This document shows positions 6,907-14,334 of a stretch of 19,483 bases of DNA, piece by piece. A program made the translations under genes and the position numbers. The stretch comes from an uncultured Ruminococcus sp. (GTDB lineage: Bacteria; Bacillota; Clostridia; Oscillospirales; Ruminococcaceae): assembly GCA_947176685.1 (NCBI GenBank), contig CAMWRL010000011.1:1-19483 (forward strand), written 5' to 3'. The notes below the pieces were generated by a model. That model was not told where the DNA came from and ran no database searches. It saw only the letters and a program-made list of their open reading frames with translations. Every line of letters begins with the position of its first letter. Within the stretch, counting starts at the first letter, position 1.

Positions 6907-8277
6907 ATGAAGCACACTGATATTAAAGTACTCCTCAGCACCAAGGCAGACGGTCAGGAAGTCACCGTATGCGGCTGGGTGCGTACTTCCAGAAACTCAA
7001 AGAGCGTTGCATTTATCGAGGTAAATGACGGAACGTCCCTGAAAAATATTCAGGTAGTTGTTGACAAGTCCGCCGACTCCGACTACAAAGAACCTCGTGT
7101 GGGTACTTCCGTAAAAGTTACCGGTACGCTCGTTGAGGGCAGAAACAACACCGTTGAAATCAACGCCGTACCGTCAAGAATGGAAATATTAGGCGTATGT
7201 CCGGCAGACTACCCGTTACAGAAAAAAGGCTGTTCAATGGAATATCTCCGTTCAATGCCGCACCTCAGAGGTCGTACAAACACTTTCAACGCTGTATGGC
7301 GTGTACGTTCGGTGCTTGCTCAGGCACTCCATAAGTACTTCCAGAGCAACAACTATGTTTATGTAAACACTCCCCTCATCACCGGAAGCGACTGCGAAGG
7401 TGCAGGCGAAATGTTCAATGTAACAACAATAGGCTACTCCAACGACTACAAAAACGAAGATGACTATTACTCAAACGACTTCTTCGGCAGGCGTGCCGGA
7501 CTGTCAGTTTCAGGACAGCTTGAAGGCGAAGTTGCCGCTATGGCTATGGGTAAAATCTATACTTTTGGTCCCAGCTTCAGGGCAGAAAACAGCAACACTC
7601 CAAAACACCTTGCGGAGTTCTGGCACATAGAACCGGAAATAGCTTTTGCTGAACTTCCGGACGTTATCGAAATCGCCGAAGATATGCTTAAAACCGTTAT
7701 CCGTGAACTTCTTGAAACCTGTCCGGACGATATGAAATTCTTTGACGCTCACTTTGAAAAGGGTCTTGTGGCTCGTCTTGAAGAACTCATTTCCCACGAT
7801 TTCGGCAGGGTGACTTATACAGAAGCTATCAGGCTTTTGCAGGAGTCCGGCGAAAACTTTGTATATCCTGTTGAGTGGGGCTGCGACCTCCAGACTGAAC
7901 ACGAAAGATATATTTCTGAAAAAGTTTTCAAAAAGGCTGTTTTCGTTACAGACTACCCGAAAGAAATCAAATCTTTCTATATGAAGCAGAATCCAGACGG
8001 CAAAACCGTTGCGGCTGTTGATTTGCTCGTTCCCGGCGTTGGCGAGATTATCGGCGGCAGTGAACGTGAAGCAGATTATGACAAACTCGTTGCCGCTATG
8101 AACGAAAGAAATATGAATCTTGATTTATATTCGGACTATCTTGATTTGAGAAAATATGGCTCTGTACCGCACGGAGGCTTCGGACTGGGCTTTGAAAGAC
8201 TTATCATGTACACAACCGGTATGTCAAATATCCGTGACGTTATTCTCTATCCCCGTACAGTCGGCAGTATCAGATAA
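6907..8277 (+). CDS. asnS: Asparaginyl-tRNA synthetase
   Basis: This class IIb synthetase charges tRNA-Asn with asparagine. The 456-residue protein has an N-terminal anticodon-binding OB fold (VTVCGWVRTSRNSKSVAFIE) and the catalytic domain. Motif 2 reads FRAENSNTPKHLAEFWHIEP; the NSNT-HLAEFW form separates AsnRS from AspRS. Motif 3 is GLGFERLIMYTTGMSNIRDV near the C terminus. The start at 6907 is chosen because AAAGGA precedes it and the leader terminator ends just upstream; the frame is open further 5' but that part lies in the T-box. It is the first gene of the T-box-controlled asn operon. Confidence 0.97.
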   Translation: MKHTDIKVLLSTKADGQEVTVCGWVRTSRNSKSVAFIEVNDGTSLKNIQVVVDKSADSDYKEPRVGTSVKVTGTLVEGRNNTVEINAVPSRMEILGVCPADYPLQKKGCSMEYLRSMPHLRGRTNTFNAVWRVRSVLAQALHKYFQSNNYVYVNTPLITGSDCEGAGEMFNVTTIGYSNDYKNEDDYYSNDFFGRRAGLSVSGQLEGEVAAMAMGKIYTFGPSFRAENSNTPKHLAEFWHIEPEIAFAELPDVIEIAEDMLKTVIRELLETCPDDMKFFDAHFEKGLVARLEELISHDFGRVTYTEAIRLLQESGENFVYPVEWGCDLQTEHERYISEKVFKKAVFVTDYPKEIKSFYMKQNPDGKTVAAVDLLVPGVGEIIGGSEREADYDKLVAAMNERNMNLDLYSDYLDLRKYGSVPHGGFGLGFERLIMYTTGMSNIRDVILYPRTVGSIR

Positions 8278-8314
8278 TCATAATACAATTATCTGAAAAA
8301 TATAATATGACAGC

Positions 8315-8346
8315 ATCGGGAAACATCAATGACGCTGTTTCCCGAT
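8315..8346 (+). other. 11-bp stem-loop between asnS and asnA
   Basis: ATCGGGAAACA (8315-8325) pairs perfectly with TGTTTCCCGAT (8336-8346) around a 10-nt loop in the 98-base gap. No T run follows, so it is not a standard terminator. It may be an mRNA stability or processing element setting the asnS:asnA ratio; that role is inference. Confidence 0.6.
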
Positions 8347-8375
8347 TAAATAAATCAGTAAAGGAATGGTATTTT

Positions 8376-9389
8376 ATGTCAAAATCGCTGTATATTCCGG
8401 AGGGCTACAAATCAGCCCTCACCCTCAGAGAAACCCAGCACGCTATCAAGTACATCAAGGACGTTTTTCAGCAGGCGTTGTCGTTTGCACTGACCCTTGA
8501 CCGTGTGTCTGCTCCGCTTATCGTGAAAAAGGGCAGCGGCATTAACGATGACCTCAACGGCGTTGAAAGAAAAGTGGACTTCACAATTAAGGAAATCGGC
8601 GGTACTGAAGCCGAAGTTGTGCAGTCACTCGCAAAGTGGAAAAGAATGGCTCTTTACCGTTACGGCTATAATGCCGGCGAGGGTATCTATACCGATATGA
8701 ACGCTATCCGCCGTGATGACGATACCGACAACACCCACTCGATTTTCGTTGACCAGTGGGACTGGGAAAAAGTTATCACCCGTGAACAACGAAACGTTGA
8801 TTTCCTCAAAGAAACAGTTAAAAACGTTGTAAAGGCTGTATCATTCGTAAAAAGAAAAGTCGGTCTGCGTTATCCCGCAATCGCCGGAAGCATTTGCGAA
8901 GATGTATATTTTATCACAACTCAGGAACTCGAAGATATGTACCCAGACAAGTCCCCTAAAGAACGTGAACGCCTTATAACCAAGGAACACAAGACGGTTT
9001 TCATAATGCAGATTGGCGGACTTCTTGCAAGCGGTCAGAAACACGACGGACGTGCGCCCGACTATGATGACTGGTCACTCAACGGCGATATTTTCGTATG
9101 GGACGAAGTTCTTGACAATGCCCTTGAAATTTCGTCAATGGGTATACGTGTTGACGAAACATCACTTGCAAAACAGCTTGCCGAAGCAGGTGCAGAAGAC
9201 AGAATGCAGTATGATTATCACAAGATGATTGCTGACGGTACACTTCCGCTTACTATCGGCGGCGGTATCGGACAGTCAAGACTTTGTATGTTCCTGCTTG
9301 AAAAAGCCCATATCGGTGAAGTACAGTCTTCTATCTGGAGCGACGAAATGATTGCAAAGTGCGCCGAAAACGGTATAACACTTCTCTAA
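8376..9389 (+). CDS. asnA: Aspartate-ammonia ligase (asparagine synthetase A)
   Basis: AsnA makes asparagine from aspartate, ammonia and ATP in the cytosol. The fold is related to class II tRNA synthetases. The 337-residue length is normal. Family blocks include LTLDRVSAPLIVKKGSGIND near the N terminus, HSIFVDQWDWEKVI in the middle, and LTIGGGIGQSRLCMFLL near the C terminus. The ATG at 8376 is preceded by AAAGGAATGG; upstream in-frame codons overlap the intergenic hairpin and lack a ribosome site. It lies 98 bases after asnS with no terminator between, so the T-box controls both. Its TAA overlaps the ATG of the next gene (TAATG). Confidence 0.96.
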   Translation: MSKSLYIPEGYKSALTLRETQHAIKYIKDVFQQALSFALTLDRVSAPLIVKKGSGINDDLNGVERKVDFTIKEIGGTEAEVVQSLAKWKRMALYRYGYNAGEGIYTDMNAIRRDDDTDNTHSIFVDQWDWEKVITREQRNVDFLKETVKNVVKAVSFVKRKVGLRYPAIAGSICEDVYFITTQELEDMYPDKSPKERERLITKEHKTVFIMQIGGLLASGQKHDGRAPDYDDWSLNGDIFVWDEVLDNALEISSMGIRVDETSLAKQLAEAGAEDRMQYDYHKMIADGTLPLTIGGGIGQSRLCMFLLEKAHIGEVQSSIWSDEMIAKCAENGITLL

Positions 9390-9703
9390 TGGACGATAAA
9401 TTCTACTTATTTGAAAACTGGTTCAAATCACAGAAAGACAGATGGTCGGATATCGGAATTACTGTCAAAAATGCGTCTTATCAAAAAGCCAGTAAAATGT
9501 GTTATCACAATTATAAGATTGAACTTCTTTCCGGAAACAGTGAGGGGACAATCAGATTATTTGAAAGCAACGGCATATACTGGGTTGATTTGGAATGTGT
9601 TAATTTTGATAAAGAAGAAATTTTCTGTAAATCTATTGTTGATTTTGAAAGTATCGAAGATATTTCCGACTATGTGAAAAAACTGGAAACAATTATGGTA
9701 TAA
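9389..9703 (+). CDS. Small unknown protein coupled to asnA, possibly immunity-like
   Basis: This 104-residue acidic soluble protein has no signal or membrane segment. It begins at the ATG of a TAATG overlap with the asnA stop. There is no good ribosome site of its own, so translation probably depends on asnA. An N-terminal aromatic stretch (FYLFENWFKSQKDRW) leads into GITVKNASYQ, then a strand-rich part (GTIRLFESNGIYWVDLECVN) and a closing helix (EDISDYVKKLETI). This order resembles small immunity proteins of the TriTu type from memory, but the match is weak and I see no toxin gene nearby. A GTG at 9359 in frame is a less likely start. Confidence 0.7.
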   Translation: MDDKFYLFENWFKSQKDRWSDIGITVKNASYQKASKMCYHNYKIELLSGNSEGTIRLFESNGIYWVDLECVNFDKEEIFCKSIVDFESIEDISDYVKKLETIMV

Positions 9704-9718
9704 CACACTGAACTCAAA

Positions 9719-9764
9719 AAATCAAAAGCCTGAGAATTTTTTATAGTTCTCAGGCTTTTGATTT
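9719..9764. terminator. Bidirectional terminator between the asn operon and hsdS
   Basis: Eighteen bases (9719-9736) pair perfectly with 9747-9764 around the loop TTTTTTATAG. Read from the - strand, the stem ends in a T run (ATTTTTTGAG), a strong terminator for the thi/hsdS transcript. Read from the + strand the 3' arm itself contains CTTTTGATTT. The stem overlaps the hsdS stop codon (9763-9765). Confidence 0.88.
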
Positions 9765-10938
9765 ATGCGTTTTTAATTTTGAATTGCAGAAGCTTGTTTC
9801 TGTAGTATTCGTATTGCTTTTTACGTGCCTCAATTTCGGCAGGGATTCCGCTTGTCAGGTCGTTGCAGAGAGTATCAAAGCGGTCAAGGATATTTACAAT
9901 TCTTTCCTGCTCCTCAATCGTTGGAACTGGAATTTTAATTTGTTTTATTGATTCAAGACTTGCATGAACAACTTTACTTTTTATTTTTCCTTTACTTTTT
10001 TGTATTCTTGCATTTGTAGTTGAAAGGGCATAAGATAAATATTTAGGGTTTTGCTTGTGTTTCATTACGACAATATCACCGCCGACAAGACATTTTTCCT
10101 TGCCAATATATACAGTTGATTTTGCTATATCTTCAACGCTTTCACCAGTAATAGCAAATAATATATCGCCATATTCCATATACTTTTTAGATTTTATATT
10201 ATTTTCGTCAGTATATGATACGCATTTATCGAAATGTATTCCATAAGTGGTATATATTTCGCCATATCTTATACACGGAGTACCATTTTCAGTTAATTCA
10301 TCTCTTTTAATACCTGAGCCACGGTAAAACCCTGTTGCAATTTCCCCCAGTGTTCTCCATTCAACATCATCGCCGAAATCAAGAAGATAATCACGATAAT
10401 ATGCATACTGCTTTTTTCTTAATTCAAGCTCTTTTTCAAGTTCATGCTGTAAAGCCGTGACTGTTTCAGAATATTTGTCAAGTATACGGACAATTTCACG
10501 CTGTACCTCTATAGGCGGTACGGGGATTTTTAAAAAAGCTACAGCATTAGCATCTATGGTTGGCATAGCACCATAACGTATTTTGGATTTTAAAATATTT
10601 TCACTTTTTGAGACAAAGAAATATAAAAATTTATCAAGTAAAATTTCTTGAGGGTACAAAGAAAAACAAGCATCTGACGACCAAAATTCTTTATCTGACC
10701 AGTAAACACAACCGGCATTTCCAGTATTAACAACGATTGTAGTACCTGCTTTTCTGTTGTATTGGTCATAATAACCCATAGGCGACAAACCGCCGTGTAA
10801 AACCGGATATTTTCCAGAATCATTTAACTGTGATTTTGTTAATCTTTTTCCCCTTAATATTTCGCAAACTTCCCCCAAAGGTTTATACTCCACACCGTCG
10901 GGACAAAGCTCATTTATCAAACTATTAAGCTTACTCAT
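9763..10938 (-). CDS. hsdS: Type I restriction-modification specificity subunit (HsdS), orphan
   Basis: HsdS recognises the two half-sites of a type I restriction-modification target through two target-recognition domains (TRDs). The 391-residue protein has the classic duplicated layout. TRD1 spans about 15-140, the first conserved helical region is IPVPPIEVQREIVRILDKYS (138-157) ending ELRKKQYAYYRDYLLDF, TRD2 spans about 193-335, and the second conserved region is IPVPTIEEQERIVNILDRFD (336-355) ending EARKKQYEYYRNKLL. No hsdM or hsdR gene lies in the window. The gene starts 6 bases after the thiC stop with a weak GGAG upstream, so it looks like the last gene of the thiamine operon. Both TRDs are visibly more A/T-rich than thiC, suggesting acquisition or domain exchange. 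Confidence 0.9.
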   Translation of the reverse strand: MSKLNSLINELCPDGVEYKPLGEVCEILRGKRLTKSQLNDSGKYPVLHGGLSPMGYYDQYNRKAGTTIVVNTGNAGCVYWSDKEFWSSDACFSLYPQEILLDKFLYFFVSKSENILKSKIRYGAMPTIDANAVAFLKIPVPPIEVQREIVRILDKYSETVTALQHELEKELELRKKQYAYYRDYLLDFGDDVEWRTLGEIATGFYRGSGIKRDELTENGTPCIRYGEIYTTYGIHFDKCVSYTDENNIKSKKYMEYGDILFAITGESVEDIAKSTVYIGKEKCLVGGDIVVMKHKQNPKYLSYALSTTNARIQKSKGKIKSKVVHASLESIKQIKIPVPTIEEQERIVNILDRFDTLCNDLTSGIPAEIEARKKQYEYYRNKLLQFKIKNA

Positions 10939-10944
10939 TTAATC

Positions 10945-12258
10945 TTACTTCTCCGAACAAAATTCCACTTTTTCGCCGTTGAGGATTTTGTTTGTAGTAC
11001 GGACTGCACACATCTTTCCGCACATCGAACACGTATGACGGTCTGCCGGAGGTGTGCTTTCAAAGTACTCACGGGCTTTTTCGCCGTCAATGGCAATGTC
11101 AAACATTTTTTCCCAGTCGACTGCGTGACGGGCTTCTGCCATCGCGTTGTCGGGGTCGGCGGCGTGCGGAATGCCTTTTGCAATGTCGGCGGCGTGTGCG
11201 GCAATACGGCTTGCAATAACACCCTCTTTAACGTCATTTATGTCCGGAAGTCTCAGGTGTTCAGCCGGAGTAACATAACAAAGGAAGTCCGCACCGCTTG
11301 CGGCTGCAATCGCTCCGCCGATTGCAGACGTTATATGGTCATATCCGGGTGCTATATCCGTAACCAAAGGTCCTAATACATAAAACGGTGCGTTATGACA
11401 GATTCTTTTCTGGATTTTCATATTTGCGGCAATTTCGTTCATTGCCATATGTCCGGGTCCCTCAACCATTACCTGTACGTCCTTTTCCCACGCACGCTCA
11501 GTCAATGCACCCAGTTCAATAAGTTCTGAAATCTGTCCGGCGTCTGTCGAATCGTCAATACATCCCGGACGGAGCGCATCTCCCAGACTTATTGTACAGT
11601 CGTACTCACGGAGTATGTCCAGAACTTCATCATAGTGTTCATAGAACGGATTTTCGTTGCCGGTCATCATCATCCACGCAAACAACAGTGAACCGCCTCT
11701 TGAAACGATATTCATCTTGCGCTTGTCACGCCGGAACGCTTCAACAGCACGGCGGTTGATTCCTGCGTGAATCGTCATAAAATCAACGCCCTCCTCTGCG
11801 TGAGCCTTTACGACTTTCAGAAAATCTTCCGCTGTAATTTCAAGCAGGTCTTTTTCAAGATAGCCGACAGCGTCATACATAGGGACAGTACCTATCATTG
11901 CCGGAGACTTTTCAATAAGCTGTTTCCGGAAAGTATTGGTCTTGCCGTAGTTGCTCAAGTCCATGATAGCGTCTGCACCGAACTTCAGAGCAATATCGAC
12001 TTTTTTCATTTCGTTGTCATAATTGTTGCAGTCGCCGGAAATCCCTAAATTCACGTTGATTTTAGTCCGCATACGTGTGCCTATGCCTTCCGGTGAAATT
12101 GACTTGTGGTTTATGTTTGCCGGAATGCATACCTCACCTTTTGCGACAAGCTGACAAAGCTCCTGTTCGCTGATGTACTCTTTTTCTGCAACCGCCCTCA
12201 TCTCCGGAGTGATTATGCCTTTTTTAGCGGCTTCCATTTGTGTTGCGTATTCTCTCAT
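10945..12258 (-). CDS. thiC: Phosphomethylpyrimidine synthase ThiC
   Basis: ThiC is the radical-SAM enzyme that rearranges aminoimidazole ribotide into HMP-phosphate, the pyrimidine half of thiamine. The 437-residue length fits the shorter bacterial form without the long N-terminal extension. Recognisable blocks are KINVNLGISGDCNNYDNEM, SIKQ-equivalent core PGCIDDSTDAGQISELIELG, and VEGPGHMAMNEI. The C-terminal iron-sulfur site reads CSMCGKMC, spaced CX2CX3C. AGGAG lies 10 bases before the ATG. Its start is 2 bases after the thiE/thiD stop, and hsdS starts 6 bases after its own stop. Confidence 0.96.
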   Translation of the reverse strand: MREYATQMEAAKKGIITPEMRAVAEKEYISEQELCQLVAKGEVCIPANINHKSISPEGIGTRMRTKINVNLGISGDCNNYDNEMKKVDIALKFGADAIMDLSNYGKTNTFRKQLIEKSPAMIGTVPMYDAVGYLEKDLLEITAEDFLKVVKAHAEEGVDFMTIHAGINRRAVEAFRRDKRKMNIVSRGGSLLFAWMMMTGNENPFYEHYDEVLDILREYDCTISLGDALRPGCIDDSTDAGQISELIELGALTERAWEKDVQVMVEGPGHMAMNEIAANMKIQKRICHNAPFYVLGPLVTDIAPGYDHITSAIGGAIAAASGADFLCYVTPAEHLRLPDINDVKEGVIASRIAAHAADIAKGIPHAADPDNAMAEARHAVDWEKMFDIAIDGEKAREYFESTPPADRHTCSMCGKMCAVRTTNKILNGEKVEFCSEK

Positions 12259-12260
12259 AA

Positions 12261-13733
12261 TTATAGACTCCTGTTCTTTATAGTGTTTTTAATCAAATCA
12301 AGATAGTTAATCGTATTGTTTCTTAATCTGAAATCATGTTCCATAGGACCGTTGCCGCTGCCTAAATTCAATCCCGATTCAAGACAATCATTTATAAACT
12401 GCTTTGCCCTACCAACTGAAGCGTACATAGGATAACCCAATGCAAAATTTGATGCTATTGCACTTGACAATGTACAACCTGTGCCATGTGTATTGGGACT
12501 ATCAATTTTTCTGCTCTTAAACCATTTATATTCCCCATTGTAAAGCAGGTCGTCCGCACTGTCTTTGAGGTGACCGCCTTTGCAGAGTACATTACAGCAG
12601 TATTTTTCATATATGAATTTTGCTGTCTGTTCCATATCCTCCACACATGATATTTTCGTGCCTGTAATCAATTCAGCTTCGGGAATATTGGGAGTTACAA
12701 GCGTTGCAATCGGAAAAAGCAGATTCTTTACCGCCTCATAAGCTGACGTACTGCTCAAATCCGCACCGCTTGTTGCGACTGCCACAGGGTCTACAACTAT
12801 ATTTTCGGCTTTCCAGTATTTAAGACGGTCTGCAATCACTTCCGCAGTTTCGGGACTTGAAATCATGCCGATTTTCACCGCATCGGGACGTATATCGCTG
12901 AAAACCATGTCAATCTGCTGTGCGACAAATTCCGCAGGAACTTCATGTATTCCCGAAACTCCAGTTGTATTCTGTGCGGTAAGTGCCGTTATTGCGCTCA
13001 TGGCATAAACTCCGAGTGCCTGCATAGTCTTTATATCCGCCTGAATGCCTGCTCCGCCTGAACAGTCGCTTCCCGCAATCGTGAGTGCAGTTCTTGTACT
13101 GTAAACTTTGTGCCATATTTCGGAAAGTTCCTTTGCTGCCGTATAGGGATTATCCGCACCGAATACCGCCGATACAACAGCAATTCCCCTGTTTTTGCAG
13201 CCTCTTAATTCCCATAAATTTTCTTTTGTGATACCTCCTATTGCAACCGCAGGAATATTTACACTTCCACATATTTCACGCAAATCATCTGCTGTAATTC
13301 TGATTGCATTTTTCTTTGTGGGAGACGGAAAAACAGCTCCCACTCCGATATAGTTCGCACCGTCTGCCTGTGCTTTCTGTGCCTGTTCAATGGTCTTTGC
13401 AGTTGCACCTATTATAAAGCCATAATCCGTATTTGCACGGATTTCGGCTACAGAATCATCTTCCAAACCAACGTGTACGCCGTCCGCACCGCTTAACATT
13501 GCCGCTTTCCAGTCGTCATTAACTATAAGTTTCACACCATGTTTATGACATATCGGAACAAGTTCAGCTGCAATTTTTGCAAGTTCTTCTGTACTGACAT
13601 TTTTTTCACGAAGCTGTATCATAGTTGCTCCGCCTTGTATTGCAAGTTCGACCTGCAATTTCATGTCCTTGCCCTTTAAACATTCGCTGTCGGTTATTGC
13701 GTAAAGACTAAGCATATCAGGATTAAAAATCAT
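12261..13733 (-). CDS. thiED: Fused thiamine-phosphate synthase / HMP(-P) kinase (ThiE-ThiD)
   Basis: One 490-residue protein joins two steps. Residues ~8-208 are ThiE, which couples HMP-PP to the thiazole phosphate; QLREK (40-44), VNDD (71-74), GVHVGLED (85-92), GVGAVFPSPTK (130-140) and AIGGI (164-168) are its phosphate- and pyrophosphate-binding sites. Residues ~213-490 are ThiD, which phosphorylates HMP and HMP-P; TIAGSDCSGGAGIQAD (218-233) and HGTGCTLSSAIA with the catalytic Cys are visible. The fusion delivers the ThiD product straight to ThiE. AGGAG precedes the ATG; the start overlaps the tenI end by 11 bases. About 27 extra residues follow the usual ThiD end. Confidence 0.95.
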   Translation of the reverse strand: MIFNPDMLSLYAITDSECLKGKDMKLQVELAIQGGATMIQLREKNVSTEELAKIAAELVPICHKHGVKLIVNDDWKAAMLSGADGVHVGLEDDSVAEIRANTDYGFIIGATAKTIEQAQKAQADGANYIGVGAVFPSPTKKNAIRITADDLREICGSVNIPAVAIGGITKENLWELRGCKNRGIAVVSAVFGADNPYTAAKELSEIWHKVYSTRTALTIAGSDCSGGAGIQADIKTMQALGVYAMSAITALTAQNTTGVSGIHEVPAEFVAQQIDMVFSDIRPDAVKIGMISSPETAEVIADRLKYWKAENIVVDPVAVATSGADLSSTSAYEAVKNLLFPIATLVTPNIPEAELITGTKISCVEDMEQTAKFIYEKYCCNVLCKGGHLKDSADDLLYNGEYKWFKSRKIDSPNTHGTGCTLSSAIASNFALGYPMYASVGRAKQFINDCLESGLNLGSGNGPMEHDFRLRNNTINYLDLIKNTIKNRSL

Positions 13734-14334
13734 TTATTTCAGCTCCTTTCCTTAAATCTTTTATATATTCCGCAGGATTATCACAGGTCATAAATCCGCT
13801 CATGATACACGCTCCGTCTGCTCCGGCTTCTGCAACAAGATTTATATTATCCGCATTTATTCCGCCGATTGCATAAACCGGAATTTTTACCGCACTGCAT
13901 ACCTGACTTAAAAAGTCAAGTCCACGAGGTTCAAGACCTTTTTTGCAGTCTGTTTCAAAAATATGACCGACTATAACATAATCAACGCCCATTTTTTCAG
14001 CCTCTACTGCTTCTTCAACCGAATGTACAGATGCACCGGCAAGATTAATAAAATTCATATCTTTCAGACGGATATGCTGCAACATCGGCATTGTCATATG
14101 AATATTGCTGAAAATTTCAGGGTGAAAATACATACTGCACGGCACATTATATTTGTCGCTTATTTCCAGTATATTAAAAGCTGTTTTAACATAGTCATCA
14201 TCTTTACAGTCCTTGTCACGGAATATTATCCTGTCAGGCTTTGCGGAGGCTATTTTTTCAATCCTTGTCAGGAAATCTTCCCTGCACGATTTTTTGTCCG
14301 TCACGCATATAATCTTAAACATAAATATAATCAT
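13723..14334 (-). CDS. tenI: Thiazole tautomerase TenI
   Basis: TenI isomerises the thiazole tautomer released by ThiG to its aromatic form. The protein is a ThiE-like TIM barrel, but the diagnostic block is GHIFETDCKKGLEPRG, nearly identical to Bacillus TenI, where its His is the catalytic base (His124 here, counted from the 14334 start). It lacks the ThiE QLREK pyrophosphate site (IIFRDKD instead) and the F-P-[ST]-x-TK loop, so it is not a second ThiE. The rest shows VHSVEEAVEAEKMG and IPVYAIGGI. The start is 14334 or ATG 14322 (MFKIICVTD, which aligns better with TenI); both overlap the thiH end and neither has a clear ribosome site. Confidence 0.9.
   Translation of the reverse strand: MIIFMFKIICVTDKKSCREDFLTRIEKIASAKPDRIIFRDKDCKDDDYVKTAFNILEISDKYNVPCSMYFHPEIFSNIHMTMPMLQHIRLKDMNFINLAGASVHSVEEAVEAEKMGVDYVIVGHIFETDCKKGLEPRGLDFLSQVCSAVKIPVYAIGGINADNINLVAEAGADGACIMSGFMTCDNPAEYIKDLRKGAEINDF

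Noticed and set aside
8315..8346. Terminator between asnS and asnA
   Set aside because: The stem is strong but neither strand has a T run after it.
9763..10938. Complete type I restriction-modification system
   Set aside because: Only the specificity subunit is present; flanking genes are thiC and the asn operon.
13723..14334. Second thiE gene
   Set aside because: It has the TenI signature GHIFETDCKKG with the catalytic His and lacks the ThiE phosphate loops.
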